Shown here: positions 26,272 through 34,593 of the stretch, piece after piece | How positions within the stretch are numbered: position 1 is the stretch's first letter | Layout: each line of letters opens with the position of its first letter | Source of the DNA: Flavobacterium limnosediminis JC2902 | GTDB taxonomy: Bacteria; Bacteroidota; Bacteroidia; Flavobacteriales; Flavobacteriaceae | DNA: 64,000 bases | NCBI RefSeq assembly: GCF_000498535.1 | Contig: NZ_AVGG01000007.1 | Coordinates: 248,001-312,000 of the forward strand | Reading direction: 5' to 3' | The notes under the pieces: generated by a model | Told to the model about the DNA's origin: nothing | What the model saw: only the letters and a program-made list of their open reading frames with translations | The model's database searches: none | Translations under genes and position numbers: made by a program

Positions 26272-28293
26272 ATGAAACAAATTAAGATTATTCTTTTCAT
26301 TGGTTTTGCTCTTATGAGTCTAACCAATTTGGCGCAAAAAAAGCAATTGCCTCCCATTATTGACAGAGAGTTGTTTTTTGGAGATCCTGAAATTACAGGA
26401 GCGCAATTGTCACCCGACGGTAAATTCATTTCTTTCATCAAAACCTATAAGGGAACGAGGAACATATGGGTAAAAAAAACTGACGAGGATTTCAAAAAAG
26501 CCAAACCGGTCTCAGCTGATACACTGCGTCCGATTTCCAATTACTTCTGGTCCAGAAACGGGAAGTATATCCTGTATTCTCAAGATAAAGGCGGCGATGA
26601 AAATTTCAACCTTTATGCGATCGACCCGAATGAAGCCTTAAAAAAAGGACAAGATGTGCCAAAAAGTAAGGACTTAACAAACTTAAAAGGTGTCAGGGTT
26701 TATATTTATGAACTTCCGTTAAAGGATCCCGATATAATTTACATAGGATTAAACGACCGCGATAAAGCATGGCATGATCTTTATAAATTAAAAATTTCAA
26801 CAGGAGAAAAAACATTAATTTATAAAAACTTAGAAACCGACAGAATTACCGGCTGGCTTTTTGACTGGGACGGTAACTTACGATTAGCCACGCGTTCCAA
26901 TCAGGACGGAAGTAACGATATATTAAGGGTTGAAAAGAATGGCTTCGAAAAAATATACAGTACCAATTCATTTGAATCGTCTGATCCCTACATTTTTGAC
27001 AAAGACAACAAGAAAATTTATATCGTAACCAACAAAGGTGATGATTTGAACTTCTCACAATTAATCCTATTAGATCCCACAACCAAAAAAGAAGAGTTTG
27101 TAGAAAAAGATCCTTTAAACAAAGTTGATTTAAATAGCCTTAATTTTTCCGAAAAAACAAAATCAATCGTTTCAACAATTTACAACGACAGCAGACGAAG
27201 AATCTACTGGAAAGACAAAAGTTTTGAAAATGATTATAAAATGATTCAAAAATCATTTCCTAATGATGATATTTCCTTCTTTTCTTCCAACCTTGAAGAA
27301 AATCTCTGGCTTTTCAGTGTTTCAAGCGATATCAATCCGGGCAGTGTGTATCTCTTCGACAGGACAACAAAAAAAACAGCTTTTCAATATTCACCCAGAC
27401 CAAAAATCCCAATGAAAGACTTAGCGAAAATGACTTCCATTTCCTATAAATCTTCAGATGGAATGGAAATCCCCTCCTTTTTGGTTCTACCTAATGGTGT
27501 TGATCATAAAAATCTCCCTTTAATTGTGGTTCCTCACGGCGGTCCATGGTCGCGAATTTATTGGGGGTATGGTGGGCTTCCGCAATTTTTAGCCAATAGA
27601 GGTTATGCCGTATTACTCCCTAATTTCAGAGGTTCGACCGGCTACGGCAAAAAATTTATTGATGCCGGGAATAATGAATGGGGACAAAAAATGCAGGACG
27701 ACATTACTTGGGGTGTCAAATACCTGATTAACCAAGGCATTGCCGATCCTAAAAGAGTCGGCATAATGGGTGGCTCTTACGGGGGATATGCAACATTAGC
27801 CGGAGTTACATTCACGCCAGACACTTATGCCGCAGCCGTTTCCATTGTAGGGCCTTCAAATCTGAACACGCTACTCAACTCCATCCCTCCTTATTGGGAA
27901 TCAATTCGAAAAGTGTTTTATTTGAGAATGGGGGACCCAACAACCCCTGAAGGCAAAGAACAGTTAGTACGACAATCACCTTTGACCCATGCCAATAAAA
28001 TTAAAACACCTCTAATGGTAGTACAGGGAGCAAATGACCCAAGAGTGAACAAAGCTGAATCGGATCAAATAGTTGTTGCACTGCGTGACAGAGGATTTCC
28101 TGTCTCTTATATTTTAGCACCCGATGAGGGACATGGTTTTGCAAGACCTGTTAATAATATGGCCATGTACGCCGAAGCAGAAAAATTCCTTGCTAAACAT
28201 TTAAACGGTCGGTACCAATCAACCATGACTCCGGAAGTTGAAAAGCGATTAAAAGAAATAACCGTTGATGTCAGTACTGTCACCCTGAAATAG
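26272..28293 (+). CDS. secreted S9-family (prolyl oligopeptidase-like) serine peptidase
   Basis: A 673-residue protein with an N-terminal signal peptide (about 1-20, no lipobox), a beta-propeller region (about 40-400) and an alpha/beta-hydrolase catalytic domain (about 420-650). The catalytic triad is readable: Ser502 in GGSYGGYA, Asp589 in GANDPRVN and His621 in DEGHGF. The order and GGSYGG place it with the acylaminoacyl-peptidase / dipeptidyl-peptidase branch of S9. It would cleave small peptides in the periplasm. It stands alone between terminators. Confidence 0.93.
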   Translation: MKQIKIILFIGFALMSLTNLAQKKQLPPIIDRELFFGDPEITGAQLSPDGKFISFIKTYKGTRNIWVKKTDEDFKKAKPVSADTLRPISNYFWSRNGKYILYSQDKGGDENFNLYAIDPNEALKKGQDVPKSKDLTNLKGVRVYIYELPLKDPDIIYIGLNDRDKAWHDLYKLKISTGEKTLIYKNLETDRITGWLFDWDGNLRLATRSNQDGSNDILRVEKNGFEKIYSTNSFESSDPYIFDKDNKKIYIVTNKGDDLNFSQLILLDPTTKKEEFVEKDPLNKVDLNSLNFSEKTKSIVSTIYNDSRRRIYWKDKSFENDYKMIQKSFPNDDISFFSSNLEENLWLFSVSSDINPGSVYLFDRTTKKTAFQYSPRPKIPMKDLAKMTSISYKSSDGMEIPSFLVLPNGVDHKNLPLIVVPHGGPWSRIYWGYGGLPQFLANRGYAVLLPNFRGSTGYGKKFIDAGNNEWGQKMQDDITWGVKYLINQGIADPKRVGIMGGSYGGYATLAGVTFTPDTYAAAVSIVGPSNLNTLLNSIPPYWESIRKVFYLRMGDPTTPEGKEQLVRQSPLTHANKIKTPLMVVQGANDPRVNKAESDQIVVALRDRGFPVSYILAPDEGHGFARPVNNMAMYAEAEKFLAKHLNGRYQSTMTPEVEKRLKEITVDVSTVTLK

Positions 28294-28315
28294 TTTTACT
28301 CATCAATAAAATAGT

Positions 28316-28354
28316 AACCGCTGCGTAAATCTGTCATTTTACAAAGCGGTTTTC
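28316..28354 (+). terminator. probable terminator of the S9 peptidase gene
   Basis: Arms AACCGCT (28316-28322) and AGCGGTT (28345-28351) with an inner stem GTAAA/TTTAC, then a short interrupted T-run. Confidence 0.6.
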
Positions 28355-28375
28355 TCATTTTTGATAAAACCAATA

Positions 28376-28411
28376 AAAAGGCCTGAAAGTCGTTAAACTG
28401 CTCAGGCTTTT
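28376..28411 (-). terminator. terminator of the ferredoxin gene
   Basis: On the minus strand AAAAGCCTGA pairs with TCAGGCCTTTT (one bulged base), followed by a T-run, 20 bases downstream of the ferredoxin stop. Confidence 0.7.
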
Positions 28412-28430
28412 GAAGTAATTTTTAAAAAAC

Positions 28431-28781
28431 TTATTCGTTATGCAAAAACGCTTGTCGGTTTAGCAACGTTTCTTCGCTTTCCACATGATTATCATCAGGA
28501 ACACAACAGTCTACCGGACAAACGGCAGCACATTGCGGCTCTTCGTGGAAACCTTTACATTCCGTACATTTGCCCGGAACGATATAATAGATATCATCTG
28601 AAATCGGAGTTTGAGCGGCTTCTGCGTCCACTTCAGTACCGTCCGGAAGCACAATTTTTCCTTTTAAACTGGTTCCGTCTTTGTATCTCCAATCGTCTGC
28701 GCCTTCATATATTGCTGTATTCGGGCACTCCGGTTCACATGCCCCGCAGTTGATACATTCGTCTGTTATTATAATTGCCAT
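28431..28781 (-). CDS. dicluster 4Fe-4S ferredoxin
   Basis: A 116-residue electron carrier with two cluster motifs. The first is [13 protein letters not shown] (about 9-21). The second is [22 protein letters not shown] (about 73-94), with eight residues between its second and third cysteines, as in the FdhB/YfhL group. The roughly 50-residue insert between the clusters (around [14 protein letters not shown]) is characteristic of the Bacteroidota form. It is transcribed divergently from a LuxC-like acyl-CoA reductase, a neighbourhood often kept in flavobacteria, but the reductase uses NADPH in known cases, so a functional link is uncertain. Confidence 0.93.
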   Translation of the reverse strand: MAIIITDECINCGACEPECPNTAIYEGADDWRYKDGTSLKGKIVLPDGTEVDAEAAQTPISDDIYYIVPGKCTECKGFHEEPQCAAVCPVDCCVPDDNHVESEETLLNRQAFLHNE

Positions 28782-28831
28782 TATTTTTTGCTTTATGCTT
28801 TAAGCCATAAGCCAAAAGCTATTATACCTAA

Positions 28832-28884
28832 ATGTTAAAAAAGCTTATTCGATGAAGCACGTTGTCCAATGCTAAAAAAGCTTA
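28832..28884. repeat. direct repeat in the divergent ferredoxin/reductase promoter region
   Basis: ATGTTAAAAAAGCTTA (28832-28847) and ATGCTAAAAAAGCTTA (28869-28884) differ at one base and are 37 bases apart, centre to centre. The second copy overlaps the -7 box of the reductase promoter, so these could be regulator-binding sites. Confidence 0.45.
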
Positions 28885-28890
28885 ATTTTG
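28861..28890 (+). promoter_or_regulatory. promoter of the acyl-CoA reductase gene
   Basis: GTTG (28861-28864), an 18-base spacer and TAATTTTG (28883-28890); the ATG is 38 bases downstream. Confidence 0.7.
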
Positions 28891-28928
28891 CACAAAATTA
28901 CAATCAAAACCTTTCATAAACAAATTAT

Positions 28929-29987
28929 ATGAACCTCAATCAGAAAAAATCAGCTTTCATCGCATTAGGTCAGTTTTTAAGCCAGTTTTCATTGGATAAC
29001 TCTGCCAGAAAAGAAGGTGTTTTACACAATGATTTATTCTTTGACAAGTTTATCGATCTGATTGAATTATCACAAAGTCATAACGGATGGTTTACGCCGG
29101 AACAGGTACATTATGCCATCAATTCCTGGGCGGAGGCCTTGACTGAAGAAAATCTGAACGAATGGTTATCTGCTTATGATCTTTCAAATGTTCAGCCAAA
29201 AACAGTCGGATTAATCCTTGCCGGAAATATTCCGCTGGTAGGTTTTCACGATTTTTTATCGGTACTGATAACCGGTCATAAAGTGTTGGTTAAAACATCG
29301 TCCAACGATCAGAAGTTACTTCCGTTTCTAGCCGACTACCTGATTGCCGTTGCTTCTGAAATGGCGGATAATATAGAGTTTGTCGAAGGAAAATTAGAAA
29401 ATTTCGATGCGGTAATTGCCACCGGAAGCAACAACACGGCACGTTATTTCGAGTATTATTTCAAAGACGTTCCGAGTATAATTCGTAAAAACAGAAATTC
29501 CGTTGCCGTTTTGGACGGAAAAGAATCCAAAGAAGATTTAGTGGCATTGGGTGAAGATATTTTCCGTTATTTCGGATTGGGATGTCGCAATGTTTCCAAA
29601 CTTTTTGTTCCTAAAGGCTACGATTTTAAACAGTTTTTTGAGGCGATATACGAATATGGCGATATCATTCACTATGAAAAATATGCCAACAATTACGATT
29701 ATAACAAAGCCGTATTTTTAATGAGTCTGTTTCCGTTACTGGATAACGAATTCCTGACATTAAAAGAAGATTCAAGTTACGCCTCCCCAATTTCATCCGT
29801 TTTTTATGAATATTACGATGATTTAGAGACGGTAAAAAGTAAATTATTGGAAGATTCGGAAAAAATCCAGTGTATCGTGTCAAATAATTTGATAAATCGC
29901 AGCATTTCTTTTGGAAAATCACAAAAACCAAAATTATGTGATTATGCAGATAATGTCGATACCATTTCATTTTTATCAAAAATATAG
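28929..29987 (+). CDS. LuxC-like acyl-CoA reductase
   Basis: A 352-residue member of the acyl-CoA reductase (LuxC) family in the aldehyde dehydrogenase superfamily, converting long-chain acyl-CoA or acyl-protein to aldehyde with NADPH. Recognisable parts are LAGNIPLVGFHDFLSVLITGHKVLVKTSS (about 97-125), the nucleotide-binding VIATGSNNTARYFEYYF (about 158-174) and FGLGCRNVSKLFVPKG, whose cysteine (about 221) is the probable nucleophile. No luxD or luxE partners are present, so bioluminescence is not implied. Flavobacterial copies sit next to the ferredoxin and serC as here. The physiological product is unknown. Confidence 0.88.
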   Translation: MNLNQKKSAFIALGQFLSQFSLDNSARKEGVLHNDLFFDKFIDLIELSQSHNGWFTPEQVHYAINSWAEALTEENLNEWLSAYDLSNVQPKTVGLILAGNIPLVGFHDFLSVLITGHKVLVKTSSNDQKLLPFLADYLIAVASEMADNIEFVEGKLENFDAVIATGSNNTARYFEYYFKDVPSIIRKNRNSVAVLDGKESKEDLVALGEDIFRYFGLGCRNVSKLFVPKGYDFKQFFEAIYEYGDIIHYEKYANNYDYNKAVFLMSLFPLLDNEFLTLKEDSSYASPISSVFYEYYDDLETVKSKLLEDSEKIQCIVSNNLINRSISFGKSQKPKLCDYADNVDTISFLSKI

Positions 29988-30089
29988 CTTTTTAATCCCG
30001 AAAATGATATTAATTATACTAAATGTCGTTTTTTATCCCTGAAGTCGTTTTTTTTTAAGAAATTTGCTTGCATTAAACACACAACGATA

Positions 30090-30491
30090 ATGCAATTACA
30101 ACACAAAGACAACATTAGTCCGGTTTTACAAGACGGGATTAAAAACTACCTCATTGACATTGACGGTACAATTACGGAAGATGTTCCTAACGAACAACCG
30201 GAAAGAATGGCAACCTGCGAACCCTTCCCGGATGCCTTGGAAACCATCAACAAATGGTACGACGAAGGCCATCAGATTTGCTTCTTCACTTCCAGAACTG
30301 AAGAACACCGTGAAGTAACCACAGTATGGCTTAACAAACACGGATTCAAATTCCACAGCATCTTATTCGGAAAGCCAAGAGGCGGAAACTACCATTGGAT
30401 CGACAATCATTTGGTGAAAGCAACCCGTTTTAATGGTAAATTTACCCAATTGGTGGAAAAAGAAGTAGTAATCCAGGTTTTCAACGATTAA
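30090..30491 (+). CDS. small HAD-superfamily phosphatase-like protein
   Basis: A 133-residue minimal HAD fold. Motif I is LIDIDGTI with Asp23 and Asp25, motif II Ser68 in FFTSRT, motif III Lys95 in GKPRGG and motif IV Asp105 in WIDNH. There is no cap domain insert, so the substrate may be a macromolecule or a large sugar phosphate. It starts upstream of serC with a 3-base gap and may share its transcript, but SerB-type phosphoserine phosphatases are larger and have a cap, so a role in serine synthesis is only a possibility. Homologues are sometimes labelled phosphoheptose isomerase, which the motifs do not support. Confidence 0.82.
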   Translation: MQLQHKDNISPVLQDGIKNYLIDIDGTITEDVPNEQPERMATCEPFPDALETINKWYDEGHQICFFTSRTEEHREVTTVWLNKHGFKFHSILFGKPRGGNYHWIDNHLVKATRFNGKFTQLVEKEVVIQVFND

Positions 30492-30494
30492 ATC

Positions 30495-31565
30495 ATGAAG
30501 AAACATAATTTCAGCGCAGGACCATGTATTCTGCCTCAGGAAGTATTTGAAAAAGCGGCACAGGCGGTTTTAGATTTCAACGGTATGGGATTGTCCATAT
30601 TGGAAATTTCCCACAGAGACAAGGCATTTGTTGCCGTAATGGAAGAAGCCAGAGCTTTGGCTTTGGAACTTTTAGGATTAACAGGTAAAGGCTATCAGGC
30701 TTTGTTTTTACAAGGTGGTGCCAGTATGGAGTTTTTACGCGTTCCGTATAACCTAATGAAAGTGGACGGCAAAGCAGCCTATCTTGATACCGGAACGTGG
30801 GCAAGCGGTGCGATCAAAGAAGCAAAACCATTCGGCGAAACTGTAGTGGTTGCATCTTCTAAACCAGACAATTATACTTATATTCCAAAAGAGTATTCCA
30901 TTCCTGCAGATGCGGATTATTTCCACTGTACCAGTAACAATACGATTTTCGGAACACAGATGAAAAGCTTCCCGGAAACCAATGTTCCAATGGTTTGCGA
31001 CATGAGTTCGGATATCTTCTCCAGAACATTGGATTTTTCAAAATTCGATTTGATTTATGCCGGAGCTCAAAAAAACATGGGTCCTGCCGGAACAACACTG
31101 ATTGTCGTAAAAGAAGAAATTCTTGGTAAAACCGGAAGAGCGATTCCGAATATCATGAACTATCAGCAGCATATTGAAAAGGAAAGTATGTACAATACAC
31201 CTGCTGTTTTTGCAATTTATACCTCACTCCTAACCTTACAATGGTTAAAAAACCTTGGTGGAATTGCCGCTATCGAAAAACTAAACGAGGCTAAAGCTAA
31301 ATTATTATACGACGAAATCGACAGAAATCCTTTATTTAAAGGGACTACCGTAAAAGAAGATCGTTCAAACATGAATGCAACTTTCTTACTGGCCGATGAA
31401 AATCACACTGCGCTTTTCGATTCGATGTGGAAAGCAGCCGGAATTTCCGGAATCAGCGGACACCGTTCTGTAGGCGGTTACCGCGCATCGATGTACAATG
31501 CCTTACCAATTGAAAGCGTTCAGGTTTTAGTGGACGTAATGAAAGAATTAGAAAACAAAATATAG
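30495..31565 (+). CDS. serC: phosphoserine aminotransferase
   Basis: A 356-residue fold-type I PLP enzyme that transaminates 3-phosphohydroxypyruvate with glutamate to phosphoserine. The start MKKHNFSAGPCILP is a family hallmark. GGASMEFLRVPYNL binds the cofactor, the Schiff-base lysine is Lys193 in AGAQKNMGPAG, and the C-terminal GHRSVGGYRASMYNA binds substrate. Length is normal. It follows the small HAD gene by 3 bases and precedes serA by 74 bases, the usual serine biosynthesis pair; the intergene holds a long imperfect hairpin. Confidence 0.96.
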   Translation: MKKHNFSAGPCILPQEVFEKAAQAVLDFNGMGLSILEISHRDKAFVAVMEEARALALELLGLTGKGYQALFLQGGASMEFLRVPYNLMKVDGKAAYLDTGTWASGAIKEAKPFGETVVVASSKPDNYTYIPKEYSIPADADYFHCTSNNTIFGTQMKSFPETNVPMVCDMSSDIFSRTLDFSKFDLIYAGAQKNMGPAGTTLIVVKEEILGKTGRAIPNIMNYQQHIEKESMYNTPAVFAIYTSLLTLQWLKNLGGIAAIEKLNEAKAKLLYDEIDRNPLFKGTTVKEDRSNMNATFLLADENHTALFDSMWKAAGISGISGHRSVGGYRASMYNALPIESVQVLVDVMKELENKI

Positions 31566-31628
31566 TTGATTTGGTTATTTGAGCAATCGATCATCCGATA
31601 AAACAAATAACCAAATTATCAAATCAAC
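31565..31628. repeat. long imperfect inverted repeat between serC and serA
   Basis: GTTGATTTGGTTATTTG (31565-31581) pairs with CAAATAACCAAAT...CAAC (31604-31628); the right arm carries an 8-base duplication-like insert TATCAAAT. The stem overlaps the serC stop codon and could dampen or stabilise the serCA transcript. Confidence 0.6.
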
Positions 31629-31639
31629 AAATTAACACA

Positions 31640-32596
31640 ATGAAAATATTAGCAAACGACGGTCTCTCAGAAAGCGGAATTATCGCTCTTGAAAAAGCCG
31701 GATTTGAAGTTATAACAACCAAAGTGGCACAGGAACAGGTTGCCAATTATATTAATACAAATAACATTGATGTGCTTTTGGTGCGTAGTGCCACTAAAGT
31801 ACGTCAGGATATCATCGACAATTGTCCGTCATTAAAAATCATCGGTCGTGGTGGTGTCGGAATGGATAATATCGATGTGACTCATGCCGTGGAAAAAGGA
31901 ATTCACGTAATCAACACACCTGCTGCCTCATCAGAATCGGTAGCCGAATTGGTTTTCGCGCATTTGTTCTCCGGAGCCCGTTTCTTACACGATGCCAACA
32001 GAAATATGCCTTTGGAGGGTGATTCCCAATTCAACAATCTGAAAAAAGCGTATGCTGACGGAATCGAACTTCGCGGAAAAACCATCGGAATTATCGGTTT
32101 TGGCCGTATCGGTCGTGAAGTGGCACGAATGGCACTTGGTTTAGGTATGAAAGTACTGGCGACCGACAAACACGTGGACGAAGCCGTTATCAAGGTTGAT
32201 TTCTATAACGGTCAGTTTATCAATGTTAACATCGAAACAGAACCGCTTGAAGATATTTTTAAACATTCCGATTTCATTACCATTCATACGCCAGCAATGG
32301 GAGACCATTTAATTGGAAGTGAAGAATTTGCAATGATGAAAAACGGTGTTGGTATCATCAATTGTGCAAGAGGCGGCGTTATCGATGAAGTGGCTTTGAT
32401 TGATGCTTTAGATGAAGGAAAAGTACTTTTTGCAGGATTGGATGTTTTTGAGGAAGAACCAACTCCGGCCATTCAGGTACTGATGCATCCGAAGGTTTCC
32501 ATGACACCACACATTGGTGCTGCAACATTGGAAGCTCAGGACCGAATCGGAACTGAATTGGCTGCACAGATTGTCAGTCTGTTAAAGAACGATTAA
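31640..32596 (+). CDS. serA: D-3-phosphoglycerate dehydrogenase (short form)
   Basis: A 318-residue NAD-dependent 2-hydroxyacid dehydrogenase, first step of serine synthesis. Marks: GRGGVGMDNID (about 72-82), the Rossmann motif GFGRIG at 153-158, the substrate-binding NCARGGVID and the catalytic His in TPHIGAATLEAQDRIG near the end. It lacks the C-terminal ACT regulatory domain, so feedback control by serine through that domain is not expected; this short type is common in Bacteroidota. Its position directly after serC makes the 3-phosphoglycerate assignment strong. Confidence 0.93.
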   Translation: MKILANDGLSESGIIALEKAGFEVITTKVAQEQVANYINTNNIDVLLVRSATKVRQDIIDNCPSLKIIGRGGVGMDNIDVTHAVEKGIHVINTPAASSESVAELVFAHLFSGARFLHDANRNMPLEGDSQFNNLKKAYADGIELRGKTIGIIGFGRIGREVARMALGLGMKVLATDKHVDEAVIKVDFYNGQFINVNIETEPLEDIFKHSDFITIHTPAMGDHLIGSEEFAMMKNGVGIINCARGGVIDEVALIDALDEGKVLFAGLDVFEEEPTPAIQVLMHPKVSMTPHIGAATLEAQDRIGTELAAQIVSLLKND

Positions 32597-32653
32597 CCAA
32601 ATTTGTAAATATTTTTTGCTAAATTTGATATCCAACCATTAAAACCAATTTCA

Positions 32654-33205
32654 ATGTTAGATCAGATATCAGAATTAGTAAAACAATTTGGCGGTGATGC
32701 CATTGTAAACAATCAATCGGTTCCAAACGAACACAATGAGGCTGTTATGAACGAAACCGGAAACAGTATTCTGTCCGGACTCAAAAACATGGTGGCTGAA
32801 GGAAATGTAAACGATATAGCCGGATTATTAAAAGGCGGTACTGTGGATGCTTCCAATCCAGTTGTAAAACAGTTAACCGATCAGCTTTCGGGTAATTTGG
32901 GACAGAAATTCGGTTTGAGCAGTGATACCGCTTCAGGAGTTGCAGGAAGCATGATTCCGAAAGTTTTGGGGTCATTAATCGGAAAAGCCAACGATCCGAA
33001 TCAGCCGGGATTTAATGTTTCGGATATCGTAAATTCACTCGGAGGAAATTCCGGATTAATGGAAGCCGTTTCCAAATATGGAGGTCAATTTGGTTTAGAC
33101 CAGAACAAGGATGGTAAAGTTGACATGAATGATGCCACTGCAGCCCTTTCAGGTAAAAGTGGAGGATTTTTGAGCGGAATTTTAGGAAAACTGTTCGGAA
33201 AATAA
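32654..33205 (+). CDS. DUF937-family protein with an EF-hand-like loop
   Basis: A 183-residue soluble protein, rich in Gly, Ser, Asn and Leu, with no signal peptide. Most of it (about 1-140) matches DUF937, a helical family of unknown function. Near the C-terminus DQNKDGKVDMND (about 154-165) has the spacing of a calcium-binding EF-hand or dockerin loop (Asp, Asn, Asp, Gly, Val, Asp). A -7 box TAAATTTG at 32620-32627 suggests its own promoter, and a terminator follows at 33225. Function unknown. Confidence 0.8.
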   Translation: MLDQISELVKQFGGDAIVNNQSVPNEHNEAVMNETGNSILSGLKNMVAEGNVNDIAGLLKGGTVDASNPVVKQLTDQLSGNLGQKFGLSSDTASGVAGSMIPKVLGSLIGKANDPNQPGFNVSDIVNSLGGNSGLMEAVSKYGGQFGLDQNKDGKVDMNDATAALSGKSGGFLSGILGKLFGK

Positions 33206-33224
33206 AGCAATGCATATAATTTTT

Positions 33225-33253
33225 AAAGCCAGACATTCGTGTTTGGCTTTTTT
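33225..33253 (+). terminator. rho-independent terminator after the DUF937 gene
   Basis: Arms AAAGCCAGAC (33225-33234) and GTTTGGCTTT (33241-33250), one G-U/A-C imperfection, then T to 33253. Confidence 0.8.
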
Positions 33254-33305
33254 GTTAAATATACCCCTCATCTACCTGATTTTTAGTAACTTTATAAGAA
33301 AATTC

Positions 33306-33770
33306 ATGAAGATGAAAAGAATATTTCACATAGTTGCCCTGACCTTAATTCTGATGGTGTTTGGATGTAATCCGACCAAGAAATCTTCGGCAGAAAAAAC
33401 GGCGCCTGTAGCAGAAAAAGTCCCAGAAAAAGTCGAGAGCGATACGATACGGATTGCCAATCCCGATATTGAATACGAAGTAATAATTATCGATTCCGGT
33501 TTTAGACCCTGGCTGCAAAGTACCGCAAAACCACGTGATTTTTATTCCCAAAAACACCTGGAAAGCAGAAATATCCCTTGGGTAATCGAATGGAACAACA
33601 GAGCGCGTTCACCAAAATCTAAAGAAGATGCCGAGTTATTCCTTATGCAAATAGATTATCAGAACGGAACTGATTATGGCTACGAAGTGAATTATCTGCT
33701 TTATAATTATTTGGTTTATTTTCAGATAAAAAATAATATTCGCCTCGGAGGTTTTCCGCCTCGACCATAA
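33306..33770 (+). CDS. small lipoprotein, DUF6146-like
   Basis: About 154 residues. The start at 33306 (MKMKRIFHIV) gives a proper signal peptide with lipobox VFGC, whereas longer in-frame starts begin in the preceding terminator. After a polar linker (Lys/Glu/Ala/Pro) comes a conserved domain with YEVIIIDSGFRPWLQSTAKP, FYSQKHLE and WVIEWNNRARSP. I recall this as DUF6146 of flavobacteria, next to DUF6787 as here, but the family number is from memory. Function unknown. Confidence 0.75.
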   Translation: MKMKRIFHIVALTLILMVFGCNPTKKSSAEKTAPVAEKVPEKVESDTIRIANPDIEYEVIIIDSGFRPWLQSTAKPRDFYSQKHLESRNIPWVIEWNNRARSPKSKEDAELFLMQIDYQNGTDYGYEVNYLLYNYLVYFQIKNNIRLGGFPPRP

Positions 33771-33798
33771 TTTGTATTTTTGGACATATTTCTGAAAA

Positions 33799-34128
33799 AT
33801 GTCGAATTTAAAACAGCGTTGGGGAATAAAAAGTAATTGGCAGATGGCGGTTATCTTTGTCGTCTTTGCTATTACCGGAACCACCGCTTCCTTTCTTTCA
33901 AAACCTATCTTGACCTGGTTGGGCATTACCAGAGATAATTTGCATCCGGTATTGTATTGGACACTTTATATCCTGATTATTTTACCTGTTTATAAAGTTT
34001 TATTGGTTACCATCGGAACAATTTTTGGCCAACACACTTTTTTTAAAAATTTTGTTTTCAAAATGTTACGCAGTATGAAACTTGGTTTTATCGCAGACGC
34101 CTTCGGAAATAAAAAAAGAGGTCGATAA
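33799..34128 (+). CDS. small membrane protein, DUF6787-like
   Basis: A 109-residue protein with two membrane segments (about 13-33 and 47-70), starting MSNLKQRWGIKSNWQM and ending in a basic tail GNKKRGR. It lies 28 bases after the lipoprotein gene and is probably co-transcribed. The conserved segment FGQHTFFKNFVFKMLRSM lies on the cytoplasmic side by the positive-inside rule. Believed to be DUF6787; role unknown. A short hairpin AGAGGT/ACCTCT overlaps the stop. Confidence 0.72.
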   Translation: MSNLKQRWGIKSNWQMAVIFVVFAITGTTASFLSKPILTWLGITRDNLHPVLYWTLYILIILPVYKVLLVTIGTIFGQHTFFKNFVFKMLRSMKLGFIADAFGNKKRGR

Positions 34129-34139
34129 AACCTCTATTC

Positions 34140-34165
34140 TCTTGCTTCTATTCTCTATTCTCTAT
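34140..34165. repeat. dispersed repeat, CTTGCTTCTATTCTC type
   Basis: Short pyrimidine-rich repeat (CTTGCTTCTATTCTCTATTC) at the junction of convergent genes; the same words lie at 36138-36180. Confidence 0.5.
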
Positions 34166-34458
34166 TTTTCTTTCTTAATCAGATAAGTATAAATCCACGT
34201 AAGTGTAAACGTCGGAATAAAATCCGTTCCCGGAATTAATTCTTCCACAAATTCTAAAACACCGCCGACTCTTCCCACGGCCCCTTTGTACATTCTGGAA
34301 AGTATGAAACCGGCTATCGGCGCCCAAATCACATCGGTAATTTCAGCCACAAGCGGAACTCCGTAAGAAGCATATCCAACCAAATCGAAAATAATCCCCA
34401 GAATAAGATTTCGTTTTCGATTATCAGCTTGTGCTTTTATCTGAACTTGTTCTGTCAT
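34162..34458 (-). CDS. small membrane protein of unknown function
   Basis: A 98-residue protein with a polar start (MTEQVQIKAQADNRKRN) and two or three hydrophobic segments (about 18-30, 42-55 and 76-92) broken by glycines. It converges on the DUF6787-like gene. The repeat words CTTGCTTCTATTCTC lie just after its stop. No known family or motif is recognised beyond the membrane topology. Confidence 0.65.
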   Translation of the reverse strand: MTEQVQIKAQADNRKRNLILGIIFDLVGYASYGVPLVAEITDVIWAPIAGFILSRMYKGAVGRVGGVLEFVEELIPGTDFIPTFTLTWIYTYLIKKEK

Positions 34459-34593
34459 TTATAAATTGTTTGCAAAAACTAAGGCAAATCCAATACCAAA
34501 TCTTTTTTCAACCATGTGGTTTTCACTACTCTATCGAAAGTATTTTTCATTTAATTCAAAAAAAACGGAACACTGATTACTGATTACTGAACA

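Noticed and set aside
30090..30491. Phosphoheptose isomerase or SerB
   Set aside because: HAD motifs with no cap and only 133 residues; SerB is larger, and no SIS domain is present.
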